DNA from: Siphonodentalium dalli
Taxonomy: Eukaryota > Mollusca > Scaphopoda > Gadilida > Siphonodentaliidae
Assembly: GCA_032622095.1 (NCBI GenBank)
Contig: CP136064.1
Span: 2,604,001 to 2,668,000 of the forward strand
DNA: 64,000 bases
Reading direction: 5' to 3'
Every line of letters begins with the position of its first letter. Within the stretch, counting starts at the first letter, position 1. The notes below the pieces were generated by a model, which worked only from the letters and a program-made list of their open reading frames with translations, was not told the DNA's origin and searched no databases. This document shows, in pieces, positions 50,725-61,392 of the stretch. Made by a program: the position numbers and the translations under genes.

Positions 50725-51993
50725 TATAATTATAAATATAACCTGGTCTTACTAAATTGATTTATCTACTTAGTTCTTTATAATTATAAATATAACCTGG
50801 TCTTACTAAATTGATTTATCTACTTAGTTCTTTATAAATATAACCTGGTCTTACTAAATTGATTTATCTACTTAGTTCTTTATAATTATAAATATAACCT
50901 GGTCTTACTAAATTGATTTATCTACTTAGTTCTTTATAAATATAACCAGGTCTTACTAAATTGATTTATCTACTTAGTTCTTTATAAATATAACCTGGTC
51001 TTACTAAATTGATTTATCTACTTAGTTCTTTATAAATATAACCCTGGTCTTACTAAATTGATTTATCTACTTAGTTCTTTATAATTATAAATATAACCTG
51101 GTCTTACTAAATTGATTTATCTACTTAGTTCTTTATAATTATAAATATAACCTGGTCTTACTAAATTGATTTATCTACTTAGTTCTTTATAAATATAACC
51201 TGGTCTTACTAAATTGATTTATCTACTTAGTTCTTTATAAATATAACCAGGTCTTACTAAATTGATTTATCTACTTAGTTCTTTATAAATATAACCTGGT
51301 CTTACTAAATTGATTTATCTACTTAGTTCTTTATAAATATAACCTGGTCTTACTAAATTGATTTATCTACTTAGTTCTTTATAAATATAACCTGGTCTTA
51401 CTAAATTGATTTATCTACTTAGTTCTTTATAAATATAACCAGGTCTTACTAAATTGATTTATCTACTTAGTTCTTTATATAATTATAAATATAACCCAGG
51501 TCTTACTAAATTGATTTATCTACTTAGTTCTTTATAAATATAACCAGGTCTTACTAAATTGATTTATCTACTTAGTTCTTTATATAATTATAAATATAAC
51601 CAGGTCTTACTAAATTGATTTATCTACTTAGTTCTTTATAAATATAACCTGGTCTTACTAAATTGATTTATCTACTTAGTTCTTTATAAATATAACCAGG
51701 TCTTACTAAATTGATTTATCTACTTAGTTCTTTATAATTATAAATATAACCCAGGTCTTACTAAATTGATTTATCTACTTAGTTCTTTATAAATATAACC
51801 TGGTCTTACTAAATTGATTTATCTACTTAGTTCTTTATAAATATAACCTGGTCTTACTAAATTGATTTATCTACTTAGTTCTTTATAAATATAACCTGGT
51901 CTTACTAAATTGATTTATCTACTTAGTTCTTTATATAATTATAAATATAACCTGGTCTTACTAAATTGATTTATCTACTTAGTTCTTTATAAA
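50725..51993 (+). repeat. Satellite array G, about 25 monomers
   Basis: Mixed 48-, 54- and 56-bp monomers. One private variant, ACCCTGGTC, occurs near 51042. Confidence 0.95.
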
Positions 51994-52236
51994 ATTTGAT
52001 GTTTAGTGATTAAGTAGATAGATTCTAAGGCTGTAATGATTCACAGTGAATTCAATGTATTGCAATGCACTATCAAACGATACATGTATCGTGTCATCTG
52101 GTATCTCGATACAATAAATCAAGTAATTTCTGAAGGTGGTCATGTGTAAACCAGCAATGTTGTCTATAAGGGTATTAACATGATCCACATGAAGAGAATT
52201 CATCATGGTTGTGGAGGTTTGTAAAACAGTTAGAAA
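51994..52236 (+). repeat. Composite unit 10, short deletion form
   Basis: Same junction (GGGTATTAACA to TGATCCACATG) as unit 2. It contains only the flank and the last 13 zinc-finger codons. Confidence 0.9.
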
Positions 52237-52296
52237 TATAATTATAAATATAACCTGGTCTTACTAAATTGATTTATCTACTTAGTTCTTTATAAA
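52237..52296 (+). repeat. Single satellite monomer
   Basis: One CCTGG monomer. Confidence 0.9.
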
Positions 52297-52776
52297 ATTT
52301 GATGTTTAGTGATTAAGTAGATAGATTCTAAGGCTGTAATGATTCACAGTGAATTCAATGTATTGCAATGCACTATCAAACGATACATGTATCGTGTCAT
52401 CTGGTATCTCGATACAATAAATCAAGTAATTTCTGAAGGTGGTCATGTGTAAACCAGCAATGTTGTCTATAAGGGTATTAACAAAGTTGTACTGGTACAA
52501 TCAAATATTAAACATTATATGCATATTACCTGAATAGTAGATACTATTACCTCATGGTGTTCACTCGAGTATCAACAACGTTTTACTGGTACAAACAAAT
52601 ATTAAAACTTATATGCATATTTCCTGAATAGTAGATACTATAACATGGTGTCTATAAGGGTACAAACAAATCTTAAAACTTATATGCATATTACCTGAAT
52701 AATAGATACTATTAACACATGGTATCACTAGAGTATTTAACAAAGTTTTACTGGTACAATCAAATATTAAAGCAAC

Positions 52777-52929
52777 ATGGCAAAGAATATTTTAATACTT
52801 TCAGACGAATTCATCAACAACGTTCAAGCATTGATGGGAGCAGAGTTCGATGTTGAAGTACTCGACAGAAAGGCGGAACTAAAATCCATGTCAAAAGAGC
52901 AGGGGGACAGATTTATGTCTGGAGGATGA
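52777..52929 (+). pseudogene. MAKN ORF, frameshifted (five-G plus A)
   Basis: Same lesion as in units 5, 7, 8 and 9. Confidence 0.65.
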
Positions 52930-53609
52930 CATGTTCGCACCGCATTACAAACAAATTACGTCATTGGCGATGTCGACTTTAAAATAAAATGTTTTCACTA
53001 AATCATCAGAAATCATGAGGTATAGTCCACAGAAAGCACACATTTATTCAATTAAATAAAACAATATTGACCTAAATTTCAATATGTTACAAGCCACAAA
53101 CTTCAGAGTGTGCAATAATCATAGAACACAGTTGTGTGAACATGGCACACATTTCTAATGTTGCGAGGTAAAACTTGAACCAATGTTTCTTGATTCAATA
53201 TCGCGTCACAACAAACTTGTGCATTATTGTTAGCAGTTCACAAACTTGTGTTCTGTCTTCTCATGCTTTCATTAAGCTAACCAAAGAAATTGGTCTAAAT
53301 TAAACTATAATCTGGGCATTCTTTGGAAGTTGTGAAGTAATCAATTTTAATTTCCATCTTTTTTAGCTATCTCCACACAGTTACTAACCAGCAATCTTGT
53401 TTTAAAATTAAAAAAATACATACCAGTTCTTTGATTTTACCTGCCCATATTGGAAAAATCATATATATCTAGACAACACTCTGCGTCTGTGCATGTGGTT
53501 GCAAAGACTGGCTTATCACAGAATACCCTATATGATACAAATGTGGCAAAGCGTCCCCAAATTACGATAATTGCTGTGCCTTGTATTACACATGTCTTAA
53601 ATATTTCAG

Positions 53610-53783
53610 ATGGCTGATTGCTATATATGTCGAAAGAAAATACAGTATAGAAACCGTCATGTAAGAGAACTACATTATAAGCCAGGACTTATAGAATGTT
53701 TTGACTGCAACTACAAGTGCAACAGGTGGGGAAATCTTTCGATCCACATGAAGAGAATTCATCATGGTTGTGGAGGTTTGTAA
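53610..53783 (+). pseudogene. Zinc-finger ORF, array type, Arg to Gln
   Basis: ATACAG replaces ATACGG, changing Arg to Gln in shortened finger 1. Confidence 0.6.
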
Positions 53784-53795
53784 AACAGTTAGAAA

Positions 53796-56620
53796 TATAA
53801 TTATAAATATAACCTGGTCTTACTAAATTGATTTATCTACTTAGTTCTTTATATAATTATAAATATAACCTGGTCTTACTAAATTGATTTATCTACTTAG
53901 TTCTTTATAAAATATAACCTGGTCTTACTAAATTGATTTATCTACTTAGTTCTTTATAAATATAACCTGGTCTTACTAAATTGATTTATCTACTTAGTTC
54001 TTTATAAATATAACCTGGTCTTACTAAATTGATTTATCTACTTAGTTCTTTATAAATATAACCTGGTCTTACTAAATTGATTTATCTACTTAGTTCTTTA
54101 TAAATATAACCTGGTCTTACTAAATTGATTTATCTACTTAGTTCTTTATAAATATAACCTGGTCTTACTAAATTGATTTATCTACTTAGTTCTTTATAAA
54201 TATAACCTGGTCTTACTAAATTGATTTATCTACTTAGTTCTTTATAAATATAACCTGGTCTTACTAAATTGATTTATCTACTTAGTTCTTTATAAATATA
54301 ACCAGGTCTTACTAAATTGATTTATCTACTTAGTTCTTTATAAATATAACCTGGTCTTACTAAATTGATTTATCTACTTAGTTCTTTATAAATATAACCT
54401 GGTCTTACTAAATTGATTTATCTACTTAGTTCTTTATAAATATAAATATAACCAGGTCTTACTAAATTGATTTATCTACTTAGTTCTTTATATAATTATA
54501 AATATAACCAGGTCTTACTAAATTGATTTATCTACTTAGTTCTTTATAAATATAACCTGGTCTTACTAAATTGATTTATCTACTTAGTTCTTTATAAATA
54601 TAACCTGGTCTTACTAAATTGATTTATCTACTTAGTTCTTTATAATTATAAATATAACCTGGTCTTACTAAATTGATTTATCTACTTAGTTCTTTATAAA
54701 TATAAATATAACCAGGTCTTACTAAATTGATTTATCTACTTAGTTCTTTATATAATTATAAATATAACCTGGTCTTACTAAATTGATTTATCTACTTAGT
54801 TCTTTATAAATATAACCTGGTCTTACTAAATTGATTTATCTACTTAGTTCTTTATAAATATAACCTGGTCTTACTAAATTGATTTATCTACTTAGTTCTT
54901 TATAAATATAACCAGGTCTTACTAAATTGATTTATCTACTTAGTTCTTTATAAATATAACCTGGTCTTACTAAATTGATTTATCTACTTAGTTCTTTATA
55001 AATATAACCTGGTCTTACTAAATTGATTTATCTACTTAGTTCTTTATAAATATAACCTGGTCTTACTAAATTGATTTATCTACTTAGTTCTTTATAAATA
55101 TAACCTGGTCTTACTAAATTGATTTATCTACTTAGTTCTTTATAAATATAACCTGGTCTTACTAAATTGATTTATCTACTTAGTTCTTTATAAATATAAC
55201 CTGGTCTTACTAAATTGATTTATCTACTTAGTTCTTTATAAATATAACCAGGTCTTACTAAATTGATTTATCTACTTAGTTCTTTATAAATATAACCTGG
55301 TCTTACTAAATTGATTTATCTACTTAGTTCTTTATAAATATAACCTGGTCTTACTAAATTGATTTATCTACTTAGTTCTTTATAAATATAAATATAACCA
55401 GGTCTTACTAAATTGATTTATCTACTTAGTTCTTTATATAATTATAAATATAACCAGGTCTTACTAAATTGATTTATCTACTTAGTTCTTTATAAATATA
55501 ACCTGGTCTTACTAAATTGATTTATCTACTTAGTTCTTTATAAATATAACCTGGTCTTACTAAATTGATTTATCTACTTAGTTCTTTATAATTATAAATA
55601 TAACCTGGTCTTACTAAATTGATTTATCTACTTAGTTCTTTATAAATATAAATATAACCAGGTCTTACTAAATTGATTTATCTACTTAGTTCTTTATATA
55701 ATTATAAATATAACCTGGTCTTACTAAATTGATTTATCTACTTAGTTCTTTATAAATATAACCTGGTCTTACTAAATTGATTTATCTACTTAGTTCTTTA
55801 TAAATATAACCTGGTCTTACTAAATTGATTTATCTACTTAGTTCTTTATAAATATAACCAGGTCTTACTAAATTGATTTATCTACTTAGTTCTTTATAAA
55901 TATAACCTGGTCTTACTAAATTGATTTATCTACTTAGTTCTTTATAAATATAACCTGGTCTTACTAAATTGATTTATCTACTTAGTTCTTTATAAATATA
56001 ACCTGGTCTTACTAAATTGATTTATCTACTTAGTTCTTTATAAATATAACCTGGTCTTACTAAATTGATTTATCTACTTAGTTCTTTATAAATATAACCT
56101 GGTCTTACTAAATTGATTTATCTACTTAGTTCTTTATAAATATAACCTGGTCTTACTAAATTGATTTATCTACTTAGTTCTTTATAAATATAACCAGGTC
56201 TTACTAAATTGATTTATCTACTTAGTTCTTTATAAATATAACCTGGTCTTACTAAATTGATTTATCTACTTAGTTCTTTATAAATATAACCTGGTCTTAC
56301 TAAATTGATTTATCTACTTAGTTCTTTATAAATATAACCTGGTCTTACTAAATTGATTTATCTACTTAGTTCTTTATAAATATAACCTGGTCTTACTAAA
56401 TTGATTTATCTACTTAGTTCTTTATAAATATAACCTGGTCTTACTAAATTGATTTATCTACTTAGTTCTTTATAAATATAACCTGGTCTTACTAAATTGA
56501 TTTATCTACTTAGTTCTTTATAAATATAACCAGGTCTTACTAAATTGATTTATCTACTTAGTTCTTTATAAATATAACCTGGTCTTACTAAATTGATTTA
56601 TCTACTTAGTTATTTATAAA
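53796..56620 (+). repeat. Satellite array H, about 57 monomers with a 946-bp higher-order repeat
   Basis: Landmark monomers recur at exactly 946 bases. CCAGG forms occur at 54301, 55247 and 56193, and at 54911 and 55857. The rare TATAAATATAAATATAACC junction occurs at 54435 and 55381, and at 54695 and 55641. The block is about 19 monomers and is present at least twice, with a partial third copy. The array ends TTAGTTATTTATAAAA, like array A. Confidence 0.95.
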
Positions 56621-56877
56621 ATTTGATGTTTAGTGATTAAGTAGATAGATTCTAAGGCTGTAATGATTCACAGTGAATTCAATGTATTGCAATGCACTAT
56701 CAAACGATACATGTATCGTGTCATGTGGTATCTCGATACAATAAATCAAGTAATTTCTGAAGGTGGTCATGTGTAAACCAGCAATGTTGTCTATAAGGGT
56801 ATTAACAAAGTTGTACTGGTACAATCAAATCTTAAACATTATATGCATATTACCTGCATAGTAGATACTATTACCTC

Positions 56878-57258
56878 ATGGTGTTCACTCGAGTATCAAC
56901 AACGTTTTACTTGTACAATCAAATATTACAACTTAACTTTCTGAAATCGGTTCCGTCCGCTCCACTATTACATGTAGTCTTTATTTATCTGGGACGATTT
57001 CTTTACAAGGGCAAACAACAAATAGTTAAGTCAATCTTCATCGCATGCCTTATAGAAGCTGATGTTAGTTTCGCTTCCCAAAGGCTCAGTCCAAACCTAA
57101 CTTACTGGACTCATTTTGTAAATTCTGATATAAACCGGATCTCAAAATCTATAAAATGTTTTCAAAAATCAAAATATATCTGCTGCAAATCAGCTGCCTT
57201 TTATGAGAATCAAACTAAGAATTCTGATTCTTATCAGATTTTTAGCCCTGGCTTATGA
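56878..57258 (+). CDS. 126-codon ORF of unknown function, second copy
   Basis: Same frame and length as 15068-15448. The differences seen are Lys to Thr near residue 9 and Arg to Gln near residue 112. The coding status is unproven, for the reasons given there. Confidence 0.2.
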   Translation: MVFTRVSTTFYLYNQILQLNFLKSVPSAPLLHVVFIYLGRFLYKGKQQIVKSIFIACLIEADVSFASQRLSPNLTYWTHFVNSDINRISKSIKCFQKSKYICCKSAAFYENQTKNSDSYQIFSPGL

Positions 57259-57349
57259 CAGAATACCCTATATGATACAAATGTGGCAAACCGTCCCCAA
57301 ATTACTGTAAATGCTGTTTCTTGCAATACACATGTCTTAAATATTTCAG

Positions 57350-57536
57350 ATGGCTGATTGCTTTTTATTTAAAAAAAATTCAAGAAAATACGTTATAGAA
57401 ACCGTCATGTAAGAGAACTGCATGTGAAGCCAGGACAAATGGAATGTTTTGAGTGCATCTACCATTGCAACAGGTGGGGAAATCTTTCGATCCACATGAA
57501 GAGAATTCATCATGGTTGTGGAGCTTTGTAAAACAG
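57350..57536 (+). pseudogene. Zinc-finger ORF of the intact lineage, frameshifted
   Basis: Sister of the intact copy at 15540. TGT has become TTT, so the second Cys of finger 1 is Phe. The following A-run has eight A instead of nine, shifting the frame and stopping at an early TAA. The distal sequence (CFECIYHC...HMKRIH) remains recognisable in another frame. Confidence 0.75.
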
Positions 57537-57543
57537 TTAGAAA

Positions 57544-57603
57544 TATAATTATAAATATAACCTGGTCTTACTAAATTGATTTATCTACTTAGTTCTTTAT
57601 AAA
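57544..57603 (+). repeat. Single satellite monomer
   Basis: One CCTGG monomer after unit 12. Confidence 0.9.
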
Positions 57604-57846
57604 ATTTGATGTTTAGTGATTAAGTAGATAGATTCTAAGGCTGTAATGATTCACAGTGAATTCAATGTATTGCAATGCACTATCAAACGATACATGTATC
57701 GTGTCATCTGGTATCTCGATACAATAAATCAAGTAATTTCTGAAGGGGGTCATGTGTAAACCAGCAATGTTGTCTATAAGGGTATTAACATGATCCACAT
57801 GAAGAGAATTCATCATGGTTGTGGAGGTTTGTAAAACAGTTAGAAA
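57604..57846 (+). repeat. Composite unit 13, short deletion form
   Basis: Third copy of the GGGTATTAACA/TGATCCACATG deletion junction. One private change is GAAGGGGGTC for GAAGGTGGTC. Confidence 0.9.
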
Positions 57847-57906
57847 TATAATTATAAATATAACCAGGTCTTACTAAATTGATTTATCTACTTAGTTCTT
57901 TATAAA
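57847..57906 (+). repeat. Single satellite monomer
   Basis: One CCAGG monomer. Confidence 0.9.
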
Positions 57907-58315
57907 ATTTGATGTTTAGTGATTAAGTAGATAGATTCTAAGGCTGTAATGATTCACAGTGAATTCAATGTATTGCAATGCACTATCAAACGATACATGT
58001 ATCGTGTCATGTGGTATCTCGATACAATAAATCAAGTAATTTCTGAAGGTGGTCATGTGTAAACCAGCAATGTTGTCTATAAGGGTATCAACAAAGTTGT
58101 ACTGGTACAAACAAATCTTAAACATTATATGCATATTACCTGAATAGTAGATACTATTACCTCATGGTGTTCACTCGAGTATCAACAAAGTTGTACTGGT
58201 ACAATCAAATCTTAAAACTTATATGCATATTTCCTGAATAATAGATACTATTAACACATGGTATCACTAGAGTATTTAACAAAGTTTTACTGGTACAATC
58301 AAATATTAAAGCAAC

Positions 58316-58468
58316 ATGGCAAAGAATATTTTATTACTTTCAGACGAATTCATCAACAACGTTCAAGCATTGGTGGGAGCAGAGTTGGATGTTGAAGTAC
58401 TCAACAGAAAGGCGGAAGTAAAATCCATGTCAAAAGAGCAGGGGGGCAGATTTATGTCTGGAGGATGA
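58316..58468 (+). pseudogene. MAKN ORF, frameshifted (six-G form)
   Basis: Six-G lesion. It has GTGGGA (Val) in place of ATGGGA (Met) at residue 20, like the intact copy at 59808, and CTCAACAGA (Asn), like the copy at 24988. Confidence 0.65.
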
Positions 58469-59151
58469 CATGTTCGCACCGCATTACAAACAAATTACGT
58501 CATTGACGATGTCGACTTTAAAATAAAATGTTTTCACTAAATCATCAGAAATCATGAGGTATAGTCCACAGAAAGCACACATTTATTCAATTAAATAAAA
58601 CAATATTGACCTAAATTTCAATATGTTACAAGCCACAAACTTCAGAGTGTGCAATAATCATAGAACAACACAGTTGTGTGAACATGGCACACATTTCTAA
58701 TGTTGCGAGGTAAAACTTGAACCAATGTTTCTTGATTCAATATCGCGTCACAACAAACTTGTGCATTATTGTTAGCAGTTCACAAACTTGTGTTCTGTCT
58801 TCTCATGCTTTCATTAAGCTAACCAAAGAAATTGGTCTAAATTAAACTATAATCTGGGCATTCTTTGGAAGTTGTGAAGTAATCAATTTTAATTTCCATC
58901 TTTTTTAGCTATCTCCACACAGTTACTAACCAGCAATCTTGTTTTAAAATTAAAAAAATACATACCAGTTCTTTGATTTTACCTGCCCATATTGGAAAAG
59001 TGATATATATCTAGACAACACTCTGCGTCTGTGCATGTGGTTGCAAAGACTGGCTTATGACAGAATACCCTATATGATACAAATGTGGCAAAGCGTCCCC
59101 AAATTACGATAATTGCTGTGCCTTGCAATACACATGTCTTAAATATTTCAG

Positions 59152-59325
59152 ATGGCTGATTGCTATATATGTCGAAAGAAAATACGGTATAGAAACCGTC
59201 ATGTAAGAGAACTACATTATAAGCCAGGACTTATAGAACGTTTTGACTGCAACTACAAGTGCAACAGGTGGGGAAATCTTTCGATCCACATGAAGAGAAT
59301 TCATCATGGTTGTGGAGGTTTGTAA
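59152..59325 (+). pseudogene. Zinc-finger ORF, array type, finger-2 Cys lost
   Basis: GAACGTTTTGAC replaces GAATGTTTTGAC, changing the first Cys of finger 2 to Arg. Together with the shortened finger 1, neither finger is intact. Confidence 0.7.
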
Positions 59326-59337
59326 AACAGTTAGAAA

Positions 59338-59399
59338 TATAATTATAAATATAACCCAGGTCTTACTAAATTGATTTATCTACTTAGTTCTTTATAAAA
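59338..59399 (+). repeat. Single satellite monomer, last of the domain
   Basis: One CCCAGG monomer. No satellite follows unit 15. Confidence 0.9.
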
Positions 59400-60100
59400 T
59401 TTGATGTTTAGTGATTAAGTAGATAGATTCTAAGGCTGTAATGATTCACAGTGAATTCAATGTATCGCAATGCACTATCAAACGATACATGTATCGTGTC
59501 ATGTGGTATCTCGATACAATAAATCAAGTAATTTCTGAAGGTGGTCATGTGTAAACCAGCAATGTTGTCTATAAGGGTATTAACAAAGTTGTACTGGTAC
59601 AATCAAATCTTAAACATTATATGCATATTACCTGAATAGTAGATACTATTACCTCATGGTGTTCACTCGAGTATCAACAACGTTTTACTGGTACAAACAA
59701 ATCTTAAAACTTATATGCATATTTCCTGAATAATAGATACTATTAACACATGGTATCACTAGAGTATTTAACAAAGTTTTACTGGTACAATCAAATATTA
59801 AAGCAACATGGCAAAGAATATTTTATTACTTTCAGACGAATTCATCAACAACGTTCAAGCATTGGTGGGAGCAGAGTTGGATGTTGAAGTACTCGACAGA
59901 AAGGCGGAACTAAAATCCATGTCAAAAGAGCAGGGGGCGGATTTATGTCTGGAGGATGACATGTTCGCACCGCATTACAAACAAATTACGTCATTGGCGA
60001 TGTCGAATTTAAAATAAAATGTTTTCACTAAATCATCAGAAATCATGAGGTATAGTCCACAGAAAGCACACATTTATTCAATTAAATAAAACAATATTGA
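59400..60100 (+). repeat. Composite unit 15, truncated right end of the satellite domain
   Basis: Flank, minisatellite and an intact MAKN ORF, then spacer up to ACAATATTGAC at about 60100. There the sequence departs from all other copies into unique DNA. Confidence 0.9.
59808..60017 (+). CDS. MAKN ORF, only intact copy (69 aa, unknown function)
   Basis: The protein starts MAKNILLLSDEFINNVQALV and ends KQITSLAMSNLK. It is the sole copy with both a start codon and the five-G run that keeps the frame open through DLCLEDDMFAPHYKQI. It is small and acidic, contains no transmembrane span or signal peptide, and matches no domain I recognise. An AATAAA-containing stretch follows the stop (about 60086). 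It could be the preserved functional gene, an exon of a longer gene, or simply the least damaged repeat copy. Its position at the domain boundary, away from exchange among array copies, would explain its preservation. Confidence 0.4.
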   Translation: MAKNILLLSDEFINNVQALVGAELDVEVLDRKAELKSMSKEQGADLCLEDDMFAPHYKQITSLAMSNLK

Positions 60101-61002
60101 CAACTTTATATGAATGTTTGAGGCAACTTCTGGGTGGGAGCTATAGCTTTTTTCAGATTTGATGACATAAAATTGGCCACCAACAGGCAGCAGCCATTTT
60201 CTATTTCACATTTGAATCTATATGCAATTTATGTAGCCCATATTTATCAAAGATTTTTTTTTTAATTTACATGTATGTTTGAAGATCATTTATAGATGTG
60301 TTAAATTGAATTTGAACAATTTATCAAATAAAATCATGACCCTTGGAGGCCTTATTTGTTTTAAATTTAAAAACTTGTCCTTTAATTTGGCGACATCGGT
60401 TTGCGAGTGGACAGCTGGCATTTTGTTGAATTTTGTATGTAAGTTGAAATTACTTAACAATAATTGTCATTTTTCAAATATAAATAAAATATATGAATAT
60501 CGAAGGAATATTAAATATTCAGGCCTGCAAATTTGAGGTGAACGACCTCTCAGTTTGCCTGGAGTTTTAATACCAGACAAGCATTTACGCAAATCAAACA
60601 AAAATCTAAAATCTGTGTTATAAAAGACCCATGATTCCTGGAACTACTAATTTTGTTGTTCACTTATGTCATTCTTATAGATTCGGTCAATTATTTATAG
60701 ATTAGTTGGTGATCGGACATAACAGTACATGCATGTTTAAGTCTTTACTACATTATTACAGTGAATTTTTTTTTCTGGGAAGAGGATTGTGGTCTAGAAA
60801 GCATGGAAATGTACCTGTCGCCAAGGATTCGTCAAAATCTGAACATGGTAGCCGATTTCGAATCGAATTGAATTAGGCGATCAATTTCGAATTGCATCGA
60901 ATCTATTCGCAGGGCCGTAAAAATTCAATCCATTCGCGCAGGCTATAGGCAGCTACAGGCCTGATCATCATGATGTTTGTCATGGATGTTAACACTGACA
61001 TG
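60101..61002. other. Unique AT-rich DNA, possible intron
   Basis: No gene found. A piece at about 60110-60205 (TGGGTGGGAGCTATAGC, GGCAGCAGCCATTTT) resembles the 165-bp repeat at 61.4-61.9 kb. Near 60850-60910 there are several GAATCGAATT and AATTTCGAATTG strings. An 85-codon frame at 60279 is composition-driven. Confidence 0.4.
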
Positions 61003-61004
61003 TA

Positions 61005-61390
61005 CCGCTATTCTCAAAGTAATTGACCAGAAAAACGGGGTGATACCCCGGTCATGACCGCGGTGATACCGGTAATAAACAGTAACGGTATCGAGATGGT
61101 CACGGCGGTGGAGTTACGGTATTGGGCGATAATGATACCGCAGTCTTTTAGCGGGCACCGCATTAATTTTTTTGAATACCGCGGTCTTTTAGCAGGCACT
61201 GCATTAATTTTTTTTTAATACCGCAGTGATTTTCATGGAACTCTTTGAGGGGAGGTATTTACTCCCACATACTTGTTCGCATTAACAAGCGGTATCAGTA
61301 CCGCGGTATTGGAGGATACCGCGGTATAGTACCGCGGTATTAACGGGGTGACACCACGTTATTGGTGGTCAATTACTTTAAGTATAGTGG
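61005..61390. mobile_element. 386-bp MITE with TA target duplication and TACCGCGGTA-rich interior
   Basis: The termini are inverted. CCGCTATTCTCAAAGTAATT plus GACCA at the left pairs with the right end TGGTCAATTACTTTA plus AGTATAGTGG, about 25 bases with three mismatches. TA flanks both sides (61003-61004 and 61391-61392). The interior has many palindromic TACCGCGGTA copies and two related GCAGGCAC/GCGGGCAC..GCATTAATTTTTTT modules. TA duplication fits Tc1/mariner-type elements, but without a transposase this is only a class guess. A 61-codon minus-strand frame inside it is incidental. Confidence 0.8.
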
Positions 61391-61392
61391 TA

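Larger units (their letters stand above)
52297..53795 (+). repeat. Composite unit 11
   Basis: Full unit, most similar to unit 9 by shared variants in the spacer. Confidence 0.9.
56621..57543 (+). repeat. Composite unit 12, variant with 312-bp alternative segment
   Basis: Same architecture as unit 1: flank, one minisatellite copy, the alternative segment (about 56936-57247), then the zinc finger. I count about three differences from unit 1 in the 312 bp. Confidence 0.85.
57907..59337 (+). repeat. Composite unit 14
   Basis: Full unit with the CATGTGG flank variant and a simpler minisatellite, close to units 3 and 15. Confidence 0.9.

Noticed and set aside
16039..56620. CRISPR-like appearance of regularly spaced repeats
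   Set aside because: The monomers are contiguous and contain no unique spacers. The variable part is only a length and A/T polymorphism. The context is eukaryotic.
13631..60100. Helitron-type array-bearing element as the source of the satellite
   Set aside because: Some bivalve Helitron-like elements contain central tandem repeats. I could not identify Helitron termini, a terminal hairpin or a Rep/helicase fragment, so the idea is not supported by this sequence.
61014..61199. Minus-strand 61-codon ORF
   Set aside because: It lies wholly inside the MITE at 61005-61390 and derives from its repeated palindromes.
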